The notes beneath the pieces are model-generated. The model was not told where the DNA came from. It worked only from the letters and a program-made list of their open reading frames with translations, and searched no databases. From Prostheceraeus crozeri (Eukaryota > Platyhelminthes > Polycladida > Euryleptidae), in NCBI GenBank assembly GCA_907163375.1, contig CAJQUW010006373.1, forward strand, positions 124,001-188,000: DNA of 64,000 nucleotides. Reading direction: 5' to 3'. Positions 35,954 through 46,430 of this stretch are shown one piece after another. The translations under genes were made by a program, and so were the position numbers. Positions within the stretch are counted from its first letter, which is position 1; every line of letters begins with the position of its first letter.

Positions 35954-36851
35954 TTTGATAGGACGCCGACTCCGACTCATGGTGACAAATATACATAGCC
36001 CAGTTTTTTGAAAAATTAACTGGCAACCTACATCATATAGATCATTATAGGCTTACCTGAGCCTGATTTCAGTGATCATTGCTGCATCAAATCAATCGTT
36101 TTCTATGAAAGTTACCCAACTTTGCACATCACCTGTGCTTCACATGGCTTTTCTACTGTCTCTACCAGGCAGGAAAATCCCCCATCCTTCTCCAAAAATT
36201 ATGAGTTCACTTTTGATTTTGCACTTAAGAGGAGCCATCACACACGATTAACGTGAAGGTAAGAAGTAATGTTCTCAAACAAACTAGTATTTCTATAGCC
36301 ATTGATTTTTCAAAAATATTCGAACACTCCATTTGTTAGGCCGAAATGTAAATACTATATTCAAGTAAAAGAGAAAATGAGCAGGCACCCAACGTTTCGG
36401 TCGTCTTGACCTTTGTCAAGGATTACACCATATGCGAAAATGCAAACTATTTTACACGCTTTTAAATATCAGAACAGAATACGGTATTAAGTTGAATGAC
36501 CGCTCACTGGCTCAATGTTGTTCGTGAAACTAGTATCTCATTTTTGTCCCTGATGTGACCTTTGGCGCGTAGGTGTGATCGAGGCTAGGAAGGCTTGTCT
36601 TCTTTACTAGGCCTAAATCACCGAGTGAAAAAGACAATTCTTTTTTCACTATCACGGTTCATTACCTCAACTATTGCAAGCTTTGCATGTACTGCTATCC
36701 TGTCTCTGTACTTTTGTTTGACGAAGTCGAAAGTTGACATCAAGACAGTGACAGCTATGCACGAGAATAAATAATTTGTCTGTATTATATTTCGGCTTTT
36801 ATATTAGTCTATCATTTGATAGGACTCCGGGACTCCGACTCCGAATCCCTG
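35954..36851 (-). mobile_element. Non-autonomous hAT element, copy B
   Basis: On the minus strand this is colinear with hAT copy A (7062-8025) over nearly its whole length: the same CAGGGATTCGGAGTC-type end at 36,851, the same interior, and the same CTTTTTCACTCGGT site that is duplicated around the hairpin in A. The low-coordinate end lacks about 20 bp of terminal repeat relative to A, and no 8-bp duplication is visible, so this end is truncated. A 236-bp insertion lies at 36,291-36,526. No transposase. Confidence 0.8.
36291..36526 (-). mobile_element. 236-bp insertion with hammerhead-like motif
   Basis: Flanked by the direct repeat AAACTAGTAT (36281-36290 and 36527-36536). hAT copy A has a single related site here, so the boundaries are well supported. 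On the minus strand it holds TTGACAAAGGTCAAGACGAC followed by CGAAAC (core 36,394-36,419), which matches hammerhead geometry: degenerate CTGANGA, a perfect GGTC/GACC stem, then GAAAC. It is probably the 3' end of a Penelope-like or similar ribozyme-bearing retroelement. No coding sequence. Confidence 0.65.
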
Positions 36852-36864
36852 GCTTGTTACATAA

Positions 36865-37450
36865 ATGGACAACGGCGAATTGGAAGAAGCCGATACCATT
36901 GACATAGTCGAGCTTCCTCCTGAGTACGTGGACAACGTCAGCGATTGTGAGGCAATTGATGATAACGATCTTTCTCTGGAAAAAAATCTCCGTGATATGG
37001 CTGGTAAATTGGAAGTTCATTTCCATGGAAATATGTCACTTGATTTCGGTGCAGTAACATCAATGAAAAGAATCAAAATCTGTGGCTCGATGGAATCTCA
37101 ATCAGAGATCCCAGGAACCGCAAAACATTCCTCCTTATGATAGCACTCAGGAACTGACAAATTTGCGCGAATTATCATCCGACAAGAATCCATTCGAAAT
37201 ATTCTCGCTGATGACACAGAAAGGGTTTGAGGAAATACGTGATGAAACAATGACGTATGCAAGACAACGGAATGATATGACATTTCATTTTACAGTGGAA
37301 GACATAAAACTCTTTGTTGGAATATTGATTTTATCTGGTCATCGCTCCTATCCAAGAAACACATTTACTGGAGTACTGACGAAAACTTTGACTGTCCTGC
37401 TAATGAACGATTGTCAAATAGTTTGATATATGAAATGGGGCTCATTTTAA
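36865..37450 (+). pseudogene. piggyBac-like transposase, N-terminal fragment
   Basis: An ATG at 36,865 opens an acidic N-terminus (MDNGELEEADTIDIVELPPE). After a frameshift near 37,085-37,110 comes NPFEIFSLM, FTVEDIKLFVGILILSGHRS, and after another shift near 37,370 HIYWSTDENFDCP, matching the DDE_Tnp_1_7 start with its conserved YWS block. The catalytic Asp residues further on are absent because a pogo-type nest begins at 37,587. The ATG lies 13 bp from the end of hAT copy B, and no piggyBac terminal repeat is visible upstream. The fragment is inactive. Confidence 0.8.
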
Positions 37451-38182
37451 TCGACATAATCTCCCGATCTTCAATATGACATCAGAATGAACAAATACAA
37501 GACTGGTTGTCGGAGATCAAAGCGATTATCGTCTCTCCCGCCCGGCTGTTGACACTTATCATTCAGAGAAGATAAAACATCAGATACAGTAGAACCCACT
37601 TATAACGGACTCGGTTAAGACAAACTCTCGGATATAACGTACTCCTTTTGCAGGCACAGACAAAAATTCCTGTTATGTCTATATAATATGCTTCGGTTAT
37701 AGCGTACTCGGATATAACGTACTACTCGGATATAGCGAACTCTTTTCAACGGTCCACAGAGCAAATTTTGATTTTTTACAACGTACTTAGGGATGAAAGT
37801 ACTTAAGTACTCTGAATCATCGAAACGAAGCTGACACGATTCTACAGTGGACTTCGCTTAATACGATATTGAATGAACCACTAAAAAATATCGTAATAAG
37901 CGATATATCGTATTAACCGATATTTGTTATAAGGAGCTGTTAATATAGTCTACGTACGTATGACATGTTAACTAGTATGTATTTGAGTTTAGAGAGTTGA
38001 AAAATATCTTCTAGAACACGGTAAGCATGTATTTGAGTTAGAGAGCTGAAAAAAAAACATCTCGTAGAACACGGTATGTATTTAAGTTGAAAAAATTCCA
38101 TAGGACATGTTCAGAATATACAGTGATTTCAAATTTAGTGTCAGAGAAAGTAGTCCGTGATGGGTTTTTGAACAGCAGGTAC

Positions 38183-38586
38183 TCATGCTTTGATAATCAT
38201 ATCTTCAATTTCATACGTTGATTCCAGCGGCAAATTTTTCTTTTCCATGTACTTACGCACTTGACCGAGTGCCTTTAATGCATCCTTGGCGCTGATTTCG
38301 ACATCGTTCGCCACCAACGTAGGTGGTTCGTCCTCTACGTCAGATCCATCTTGGTGTTGATTACTGATACTTTCACATATTTCAATGTCTGTAAGTGTTG
38401 CTGAACATTGTTCATCACTATCACAAATACAGAATTCGTCGAATGTCGATCGGTCGATGATGTCACTCACTTCAATGGGTTCATCATCCTCGTCGTCAAA
38501 TTCTGTATCGTCATGCTGACGTATAAAGCGACATTTTCTAAAAATATTAGAAATAGACTCCGGCTTTACTAAGAACCATGCGCGTT
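38183..38586 (-). pseudogene. Tigger-like transposase, C-terminal part
   Basis: Downstream of the deletion, translation gives AWFLVKPESISNIFRKCRF, the C-terminal region of Tigger/jerky proteins, then an acidic stretch (DDTEFDDEDDEPIEVSDII) and a 95-residue open frame (38,183-38,470) ending in RKYMEKKNLPLESTYEIEDM. The first part and the open frame read together on the minus strand. The whole is separated from the N-terminal piece by loss of the catalytic core. Confidence 0.75.
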
Positions 38587-39237
38587 TTACGAGGTATAGC
38601 AGTCAGCGTTGGTGAGGACTAGCAATGTTATTCGCGCTTTCATTTCCTTAAAACCTTTTACTCTGTCAAGGTGTCGAACACAGAGTGTGCCAGAGGGTAA
38701 AGCCTTATAGAATAACGCTGTCTCATCGGCATTATAAACGTCTTTTGGCGAGAAACCATTAAGAATTCCCGGGAGTGTTGTTGAAATATATTGTTCGGCA
38801 GCTAGAGAATCAACGCTGGCCACCTCACCTGAGATCACTCTATGATGAATATTGTGCCGCTTCTTCCATCGCTCTATCCAAGAGGCATCTGGTATGTATG
38901 ATAAAGACATTTGAACACTGAACTGAACCGCCTTCTCCAACAAAATCGGTCCGGATAGCATGCAATTTTGAGTGCGCTTGGCGGTGAACCAAGTGAATAG
39001 AGCTTCATCCAAATCAGCTGCTACAGAACGCCGTTGTCGCTTCTTAGACATGTTGTCGTTTCTGGAATTCATTTCACGTATCTTAGCTTCATTTTTCTTA
39101 ATGGTCGCTACCGTGGACTGCGGGATATCATATTTCTTGACAATGTCAAGCTGCTGCAACACTTTCAAATCATTCAAAACAGCAATCTTCGTCTCCAACG
39201 ACAAGTCCTTCCTCTTTCGTCCTGTATTTGCACTCAT
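38587..39237 (-). pseudogene. Tigger-like transposase, N-terminal and early DDE part
   Basis: The ATG at 39,237 starts MSANTGRKRKDLSLETKIAV, a CENP-B/psq-type helix-turn-helix (residues about 1-60, including QQLDIVKKYDIPQSTVATI). A second helix-turn-helix follows (about 75-140, ASWIERWKKRHNI), then the start of the DDE domain with VYNADETALFYKALPS, which carries the first catalytic Asp. The frame ends after LLVLTNAD, where an internal deletion joins it to the C-terminal region. The remaining catalytic residues are lost. Normally it would bind the terminal repeats and cut them at TA. Confidence 0.85.
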
Positions 39238-40165
39238 AACGGTAGTAAGTTAGAACAAGTGGTTAGCAAAATATGAGTGATAACGTGGGAGTGAATTTGC
39301 GTGTGGCACTTGATACATTGGTGGAGTACAGATACAAGCTTGTGCGTGAGTCATGCTGAGTTAATCAATACTATTCTAATCAATAAGATTTCTCAATTAT
39401 ATTATTCCCATTTTTGTGACTACTACTAAAGCTATTTCGAGTATCACTTAGTCACATATGTATCGTAATATGCAGCGCAAATATAATGGAAAATTACCGG
39501 ACGGGGATTTTTGTGATGTCGCAATAAGCGATATATCGTAATAAGCGATATCGTATTAAGCGATGTTGAAGTAGTGTATTCTAATACGATTCAAAAAGGG
39601 ACCGCGGAAAATTTTTGTAATACGCAATTTATCGTATTAAGCGATATCGTATTAAACGAAGTCCACTGTACAATAACTTGCTGCGTTTGATGATGGAAGC
39701 AACAGCTCTTGTCATTGGCTCGGAGGAGGACAACTTTTGAGTGTCGAATCCGCCCAATGAGCAATCGATAGAAGTGAACTGTAATTAAGACATTGCCTGT
39801 GATGGTGTCTTCTTAACGCGTCACTGCGCTGTTTACATCGTTTTTTAGTCATTCAGATCTTTAGATTCATGTTCAGAATATTGCATATTTTTCTTACACA
39901 ATAGAGAATTGTTAAGACACTATGCTATTTTCTCGAGTAGGCATGATCATACATGTAGGGCCAGGGCATGTACATGTATTTATGGTGATGCATAGAGAGA
40001 ATTAGCTGGTCATGATGGATAGGACCTTACTATTGCAATTGACAACTTAATTTGGTGCAGAAGTAGGCTTCAATACTTCTTATACAGCTTGTTCTTGCAC
40101 ACCTCGGATATAACGTACCAATTTTTTAGGTCCCTTGAAATACGTTATAAGTGGGTTCTACTGTA

Positions 40166-42147
40166 TATATAAATCCTTGGTTATGAATAATTCGATGCAT
40201 GAAATGGGGCTCATTGCAATCGGTATGATCTTCCGATCATTAATGTGACATAATAATTAGCTAAATTTAGAAGTGTAGAAACAATTTAGAATATAATTCT
40301 AATACTATGTTGCCAAGGTTCTCTCCTCTCAGTAAGTGACACAATTATGCGCGTCCCTCCTACCGCACAAGATGGATCAATGGCAATCCAACTCAGTGTG
40401 TAGTCTCAGTCTCATTATTTTGGTAGGTATTGGATCCTCTCATGCTACGATTGCTCAAATTATGAATCTAAAGCATACGTTGAAATCTGAGAATGAAATA
40501 TCAGAAAATAAATCCCTCGAATTGTCTGACAAGTGTGAACAAGTCACTACATGTAAATAAAAAATGATGCATTATGGTAATTCCTATCTTGAACGCTTTT
40601 GATCAAATCAATAGCAGTGCCAGATGTATTGATTAGGAGTTTTCTTTTTACTCTCTGAATTTCTTCTGTTATCTGAATCAATTCCGAATTACTTTCTAGA
40701 GCCTTTTGGAGAGAAAAATGTTTGTCAATTTATCGCCAATACATCTTGGTTCTTATCAGGCTACTGAGATAAAAAATTACAATTCGATTACTTATCAATT
40801 TTAAGCACACTATTTCATCACAATTTCATTATCATACAAATGTATCAACGATTGTGAATGTCAAGCAATTTGAAATGCGCTTGTAGGGATATTCAAAAAT
40901 GCGCTTGAGATTCTAAAATAGCAAACCAACGATTCAGTAAATTCAGTAGCTTTGAAAATCACGGAATTTTCGCACCTTTGTATTACTTCATGCGCAAGCA
41001 ATTGGTACCAATGATAATCTATTTTGTCGTCCTTAAGTGAAATTCATAAACAGGAATATTGGTTATCTAAATGTTGAAAATAACTATCCATTTATCAGGA
41101 CGTCTAGTGCAAAAGTGTAATGCACAAATAGACTGTCGCTTAAATTCCATTTTAGCGCAAGATTTATTCAGTTATGGAATAACTTTGATAATTGCAGTTT
41201 ATGATTCGATATGTTTATTCAAATTAGAAAAATCACACACCATCTTAAAGCCAATGCTCTCAACATTACCATGCTGTAAACATCACATTAGATATCCTTC
41301 AATAATGCCCTTAAATATTCAATCTAGCATCATCCCCAGCAAGGTCTCGACCTTGCTAGGGAATTTGCAAGATTTTGGACATAGCGCTGGGGTAGTGCTA
41401 GGCTAGCACTAGGATAGTTACTATCTTTATTAATACGACAACCTAGCGCTAGGTCTCAGACATAGTGCTAGCCTAGCGCTACCCTCTTGCTACTTTTACG
41501 GAAGTTGCTGTTAGGCTAGCACTAGGGTAGAGCTAGGCTAGTGCTAGGCTAGTGCTACCTATATTAATACGGCCCCAGAGCTAGGTCTCAGACATAGTGC
41601 TAGCCTAGTGCTACCCTCTTGCTACCTTTATTAATACGGAAGTTGCTGCTAGGCTAGCACTAGGGTAGTGCTAGCCTAGTGCTACCCTTTTGCTACCTTT
41701 ATTAATACGGAAGCAGGTGTCGATCTATATGATTCGATGACCCAACGCTACCGAATATCTATCAAGGGTAAGGTCTCAGGAACACTGCGAGCTTTTATAA
41801 GTGTTTCCGAACAGAGCGTTTTGTAGCAAACGTAAAGTCATCATTACAGCAGTTGTAGACTGCCATACTGCGAGCAAAGCAAACCAGAGCGATCAATAAC
41901 TTACGGACATACGTCTGGGGATGCTCGGAACGCTCGTGTTTGCTTTGCTTTCAGTGTGACTGAGGCCTAAGAAATGGTATTTTGTCTTTTCTCTCACATG
42001 TTGGATGTTGCTAGCGTGAATTCACGTGAACTTTATAAACTCATCGATCCAAGCGATAGCAAAATGAACTTGTTGGCTTTCGGATTATTAGTAACTTTAT
42101 CTCTCTGACATGAAAGCGGATCTGTTCAACAGACCAAATTCACGGGA
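40166..42147. other. Unresolved DNA between piggyBac pieces, with CTAG-rich cluster
   Basis: About 2 kb between the pogo-type nest and the piggyBac C-terminal fragment. A 74-codon open frame at 40,336-40,560 has no recognised domain. The middle of a piggyBac transposase might be expected here, but its catalytic motifs were not found. A separate CTAG-rich repeat cluster occupies about 41,335-41,710. Confidence 0.4.
41335..41710. repeat. CTAG-rich repeat cluster
   Basis: Dense repeats of GCTAGGCTAGCACTAGGGTA and TAGTGCTAGCCTAGTGCTAC, which are near-complementary to each other, alternate with TTATTAATACGG spacers. One larger block beginning CTAGGTCTCAGACATAGTGC recurs at a 132-bp offset (41,449 and 41,581). 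The region can fold in many ways. Class unknown. Confidence 0.75.
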
Positions 42148-42357
42148 ATGAAAGGAAATAGGTTCCCGAAAATAACCAAATTGGAAACAAATGTGCTTCA
42201 CATCATTCAAAGAACCAAAAATGGCAAGGAAAGAGGATGTGCTGTGTGCAATAAAACATTTAGGAAGGAATGCTTGCAGTGTGATCGAGGCCTTCATGTT
42301 GATTGCTTTTCACTACTGTGGCATAAAAAGCAGATTTTCCATGTTGTAAATGCGTGA
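42148..42357 (+). pseudogene. piggyBac-like transposase, C-terminal zinc-binding end
   Basis: The frame ends in GKERGCAVCNKTFRKECLQC followed by DRGLHVDCFSLLWHKK. This Cys/His-rich pattern (CxxC, CxxC, CF, xxH) is the C-terminal zinc-binding module of piggyBac transposases. Nothing upstream in the same frame shows the catalytic core. It lies on the same strand as the N-terminal fragment at 36,865 and may be the far end of the same insertion, but the middle is missing and this is inference. Confidence 0.75.
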
Positions 42358-43395
42358 ATATGTTTCTGCTAATTGAATAGAGTGTCAAAGATTCGGATTG
42401 CTATTTGTTTTTGACAGCATCGGACGTTCAGTAGAGATTACTATACTCAAATTACATTCGACATGGAAATGTATATATAGAACGGCGATAGTTACATTCA
42501 GTGCAATGTTTCTATTTATTCAGGTTTGATGTCTAATGAGACCACGCTCGTCATTTGACGACAATAAATTTCTATGTGTTGAACACGAATACTAACAATT
42601 CGGTGCTTATATGTTTAAAACATGTCATTTGCTAAATTTCAAGCATCTAATTTAAAAAATATCCCGTAGTTTGTCTCCGGATTTTGATGGGTTAATCAAC
42701 ACGATTAATTGGTGCAGTAAAAGACAATATGAAGTTATCTCAGACACTCTGCATAATTATGTTTCTTTACCTCTTTTAGAGTACGCGCGAGTGATTTAGT
42801 GGAGCGAGCATTTTTTCTTAAGGGGGACATTGGACAGGTAGAGAACAGAGGGAAAATTGGGATGTGACTTATTTTTCTTGCTTTGAAGTTCCTCCAATTA
42901 ATCGCAATTATTCTTGTGTCTCCTTAAAGTCTTAAGTCATTTGTCAGCACTGAAGATGAATTGGAATGTATTTTATCTTTTTAACATTTGTCATGGATCT
43001 ACGCTCGTATTCTAAATTGCATAGCTGAAAATGGATGGTGATAAACGGAATGCACATTCAGAAAACGAGGATACCACTAATTTTCCTCACCCGCGTTAGC
43101 GTTTACTATACATCAACATTGTACATGCAGATGGCAGACTGGAAACTTTGTATTCGAAATTAATAATTTATTTTAAGATTTTTGAACCCTCTACAGAACA
43201 GTATTTTTGTTTCCATTTTGAACTGTCTGACAAATGCGCTTGAATTTTGAGATTTCGACAAATTTTGAGCTTAATGTAGAGAGCATTTCTGATTGCAGCC
43301 ATTTTTCTATTTATTTTTATCATTTTGAAAGAAGGATGTGCTTGTGAAACATGCACCACGTCTGTGTCAATTTATATATAGCACACATATCGAGG
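42358..43395. other. Unassigned intergenic sequence
   Basis: No gene or element boundary seen. AT-rich with chance frames only. Confidence 0.5.
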
Positions 43396-43617
43396 GCGTC
43401 ATACAAAAACCAGGCAAGTCGAAATTTTGAATAATTGTTTGAACTATTAGCAGTATTGTATATTGGCAAGCGTCTTGAACATTATGTCTAAATCAGAAAT
43501 CAAGATGTCATTGAGAAACATGAAAACTAGACACTTCTCAAAATATAAGTTTGATACTTTGTCATGCAACAAAGAAGCAACTCGACTTGCCTTTTATAGT
43601 CGTCATGCAAAAAAGGG
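43396..43617. mobile_element. Short inverted-repeat element, copy 1
   Basis: The left end GCGTCATACAAAAACCAGGC and an inverted right end (GACTTGCC...CGTCATGC) bracket about 220 bp of non-coding DNA. The same terminal sequence recurs in an element at 44,625-44,850, so this is a MITE family. Target duplication not resolved. Confidence 0.55.
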
Positions 43618-44624
43618 GATCTATCTAAAAATAATGCTAAATCAGATACATTGGGGTAATATTTTTATAATATTAAAACATAATTTTTATAATATATTTA
43701 TATTTAATTTTCATATAATATTTTTATTTCCTTCCAAAATTACGTCTCAAAAATGTTTTATAAATCAGATACGTTTTTGTTATTCAATAGCTTGCGTTTG
43801 TTTGTCTGGCAGATCACACGGTATGCAGACAATTATCACTGTCAAACAAAATGTGAAATTTCATACAGCATCACACCATCGACGTTATTGCAACCTGCGT
43901 GTTGAAAATATTCGACGATAGTCTACTGTGATTCTCATCATCATAAAGATTGCAGAGTGCCAGTTCGCCTGAGCATTGAATAGAAAAATTTCCTGTTTGT
44001 GGACGCTGTCAAGCCCTTTCTACCCCTTTCTATTCTTTTCTATCTACTATGATTGTTAGACAAAATTGCTCCGAAAACGTTCGGAACTATCTTGATTGTG
44101 TTCTTATGATGTTTAAATGAGAAAAAGATCATTTTCATTCCTTTTCGTGAGTAGTTAATGATATTTTACCACAAAGCCAAACTAAATAACATCATGGCGA
44201 AAATGGCATCATCTGCGTCCCATTGGATTAACATGTGTTTTTCTTTGATCCTGTCTGACAAGAAAAGGAACTAACTAGAATTCGGCAGACGTGCAGATTC
44301 GTAGTAGGCATACGGTGTACAGCATTCTGTGAAAGTCTCCGTTTCGGGCTCATTCCCTGCACAAACTCTCTCTGGCTGCCGGACTAATACTATCAGTGAT
44401 GTTTTTAAATCAATGATTTTTGAAGAATTTGTTATTGTTATGATTAATTTACGTAAGTAGTAATCCATTCTTGTAATAATTTGTTCTTTTTTAGACAGGA
44501 TGTGTGAAAATCTCAATGGAATCTCATGTAGTTTTCTATATTTTCAAGTCTTAAGTAGTTTCTCTTTCATGATAGCTTCTGATATCATGGAAATTGATTG
44601 AGAATAGTTTTAACATTTTTGAAA
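43618..44624. other. Unassigned intergenic sequence between two related MITEs
   Basis: No supported gene. The AT-rich frame running through 43,463-43,921 covers most of the first MITE and has no recognised motif. Confidence 0.45.
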
Positions 44625-44850
44625 GATCATACAAAAAACAGGCAACTTAGAAAATCAATATTTGAGAAAAAACAAAGGGATTAGTTATATTGCTGAAACC
44701 TTGAAAGTTTAAAGATAAGTCATCAAAAGCACAATATATACAGATGATATATCAAAAGTAAGTAACGTAATTAGAATCCTTCTTTGATGTTCAAAAGCGT
44801 CTTTCTCGGCTTTGGTTTTTGACGAGTTGCCTGGTTTTTGCATGACGCGC
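44625..44850. mobile_element. Short inverted-repeat element, copy 2
   Basis: The left end ATCATACAAAAAACAGGCAA and right end GTTGCCTGGTTTTTGCATGA are inverted copies, as in the element at 43,396-43,617. About 225 bp, non-coding. Confidence 0.55.
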
Positions 44851-46300
44851 CATACATTTAGATAGATTGATTACTTCTTACTCTTCTACGAAGACTGTCT
44901 ATGATGCGCATATATCTACGTGACATCAGATAGTCTTGTCCTTAAGTCCGCTCGCTACCCGTATCTTGGCTTTCCATTTACCTTGATTTAGCTTAATCAT
45001 ATACGGTAATGTATCATAGGCCAATTGAACATGCGCCTATACGCCTGTATGATTCGCATTTGTAGCGCATGCAAAGCCGCTGTCTTTGACTACATGTGTA
45101 CATGTATTTGATAAACTGCCTTAACCAAGACTTTTTAAGAATAAATCTCTGTATAATGATAGTTACGTAAGAAAAGCTAAACTGGCACAGGACTATTAGG
45201 CTGCTGTCATCATTCTGTCGATAAGCGAAGCACTTGCATAAGACTATTATACAAGGTGTAGTCTATTATGATGACCAGTAGGTAACTGATATAGTGTATT
45301 GATTCAACGAGCCTATGCGTTCAAACAATCAGTGGGCGCATATACAATACATGTGCTTCTGCGGTTAACGGTTGGTTACGGTCAAAAATCTAACGGTTGC
45401 GGTTGGTTGCGGTTACGGAAGTTTCCTGAACGGTCGGTTACGGTTAAAAAATTCATCCAACCGCACATCACTATCTGGTAGTCAGAAAAACCAAATCATT
45501 TTCATTTGAGAAGAAATGTAAGTTTTTTGATGAGCTGGTTTCGCAGCAAAATTTATTTCATTTGGTAGCTGACGGTTTACAGTGACATATCATTTTCAAC
45601 AATCAAGCAAGCGCTCTCAACGGCATTGATATCATAGAATGAAAGTCATAAATTCAAAGGAATTCTAAAAGCAAAATAAATGCACATACACATCAGTATT
45701 CAGATGTGACGAGGACTAAGATAAAATTGATTTAAACAATTATGGATGAGAGGATTCCAAATGTTTGTAATTGTATTTCAGCACTTCCTTCTAGCATGCA
45801 AACTCTTGCTGCAGAATTTGTAAAAATTTCCTTTTGAAAAAAACACTTGGATTTCGCTTTCCAAAAAATGCATTTTTCCAAGCATGCTTCGATTGATCGA
45901 CAGAGCACCTGTGATCGCTCTCCCTTCGGTCAAATATCATTAAGATTCAAAATTCATCGATTTAGCTAGTCAACATTTCGCAGCTTTTCTATCTATTACA
46001 AGAATAAATTATTTATACATTTATGCCCTTGGATAAAATGACATAATCTTAGGAATTCGTACACGTATGTTGATTAAATCTTGGCAGCAGGAGTGTGAAA
46101 TTAAAGTCCGAGAAAGGAATGCGTACAACAACGTGTCTAAAATCCCTTCTTTGTATACCAATTCCAAAATGAAAGAATTCATCAAATTGTAAATTGATTT
46201 CTTTCAATTTCCCTGTTAATGATTGGCGCAAGGGTAGATTTTTGGTTTCTCCTTCATCTGAGATAGCTTCTCCCCCATCTGCAATCTCCCTTGGGCATTT
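44851..46300. other. Unassigned intergenic sequence
   Basis: No supported gene. A run of GGTTGCGGTT/GGTTACGGTT-like motifs at 45,355-45,470 ends in CCGCACATCACT, which looks like one subterminal end of a hAT-type element. No matching second end was found. Confidence 0.45.
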
Positions 46301-46309
46301 TCTTTGTCA

Positions 46310-46430
46310 TGGAAAATTTTCAATAATGAAAATAGAAGTTTGCTTCCTCTGTTTTTATGCCTCAAAATAAAAAGTAAAGATATCTGATTTCTTCAGCGGA
46401 CGTTTCGGGTCCAGACCCTTTATCAACGTA
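46310..46430 (-). repeat. Retroelement end with hammerhead-like motif
   Basis: On the minus strand TTGATAAAGGGTCTGGACCC is followed by GAAAC (core 46,402-46,425): a degenerate CTGANGA, a perfect GGGTC/GACCC stem, then GAAAC, followed by CTTTTTATTTTGAGGCATAA. The part at 46,318-46,380 recurs inverted at about 50,424-50,487. It resembles the ribozyme-bearing end of Penelope-like elements. No coding part is attached. Confidence 0.5.

Larger units (their letters stand above)
37845..39668 (-). mobile_element. Inner Tigger-type element, internally deleted
   Basis: Inverted ends CAGTGGACTTCGCTTAATAC (left) and CAGTGGACTTCGTTTAATAC (complement of right) are flanked by TA (37843-37844 and 39669-39670). 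The subterminal regions repeat TATCGTATTAAGCGATA-like motifs. Two minus-strand pieces of a Tigger/jerky-like transposase lie inside. It sits within the outer pogo-type element, so it is the younger of the two. Confidence 0.9.
37587..40163. mobile_element. Outer pogo/Tigger-type element
   Basis: The left end CAGTAGAACCCACTTATAAC and the matching inverted right end are flanked by TA (37585-37586 and 40164-40165). Both subterminal regions repeat a CTCGGATATAACGTACT motif. Without the inner element it would be about 0.75 kb and without a transposase, so it is a MITE. It is inserted in piggyBac-related DNA: similar ~60-bp GAAATGGGGCTCATT segments lie on both sides (37,431-37,492 and 40,200-40,255). 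Confidence 0.85.

Noticed and set aside
43463-43921. 152-residue plus-strand open frame
   Set aside because: It covers most of a short MITE and an AT-rich run rich in Phe/Ile/Asn, as expected from low-complexity DNA, and lacks motifs.
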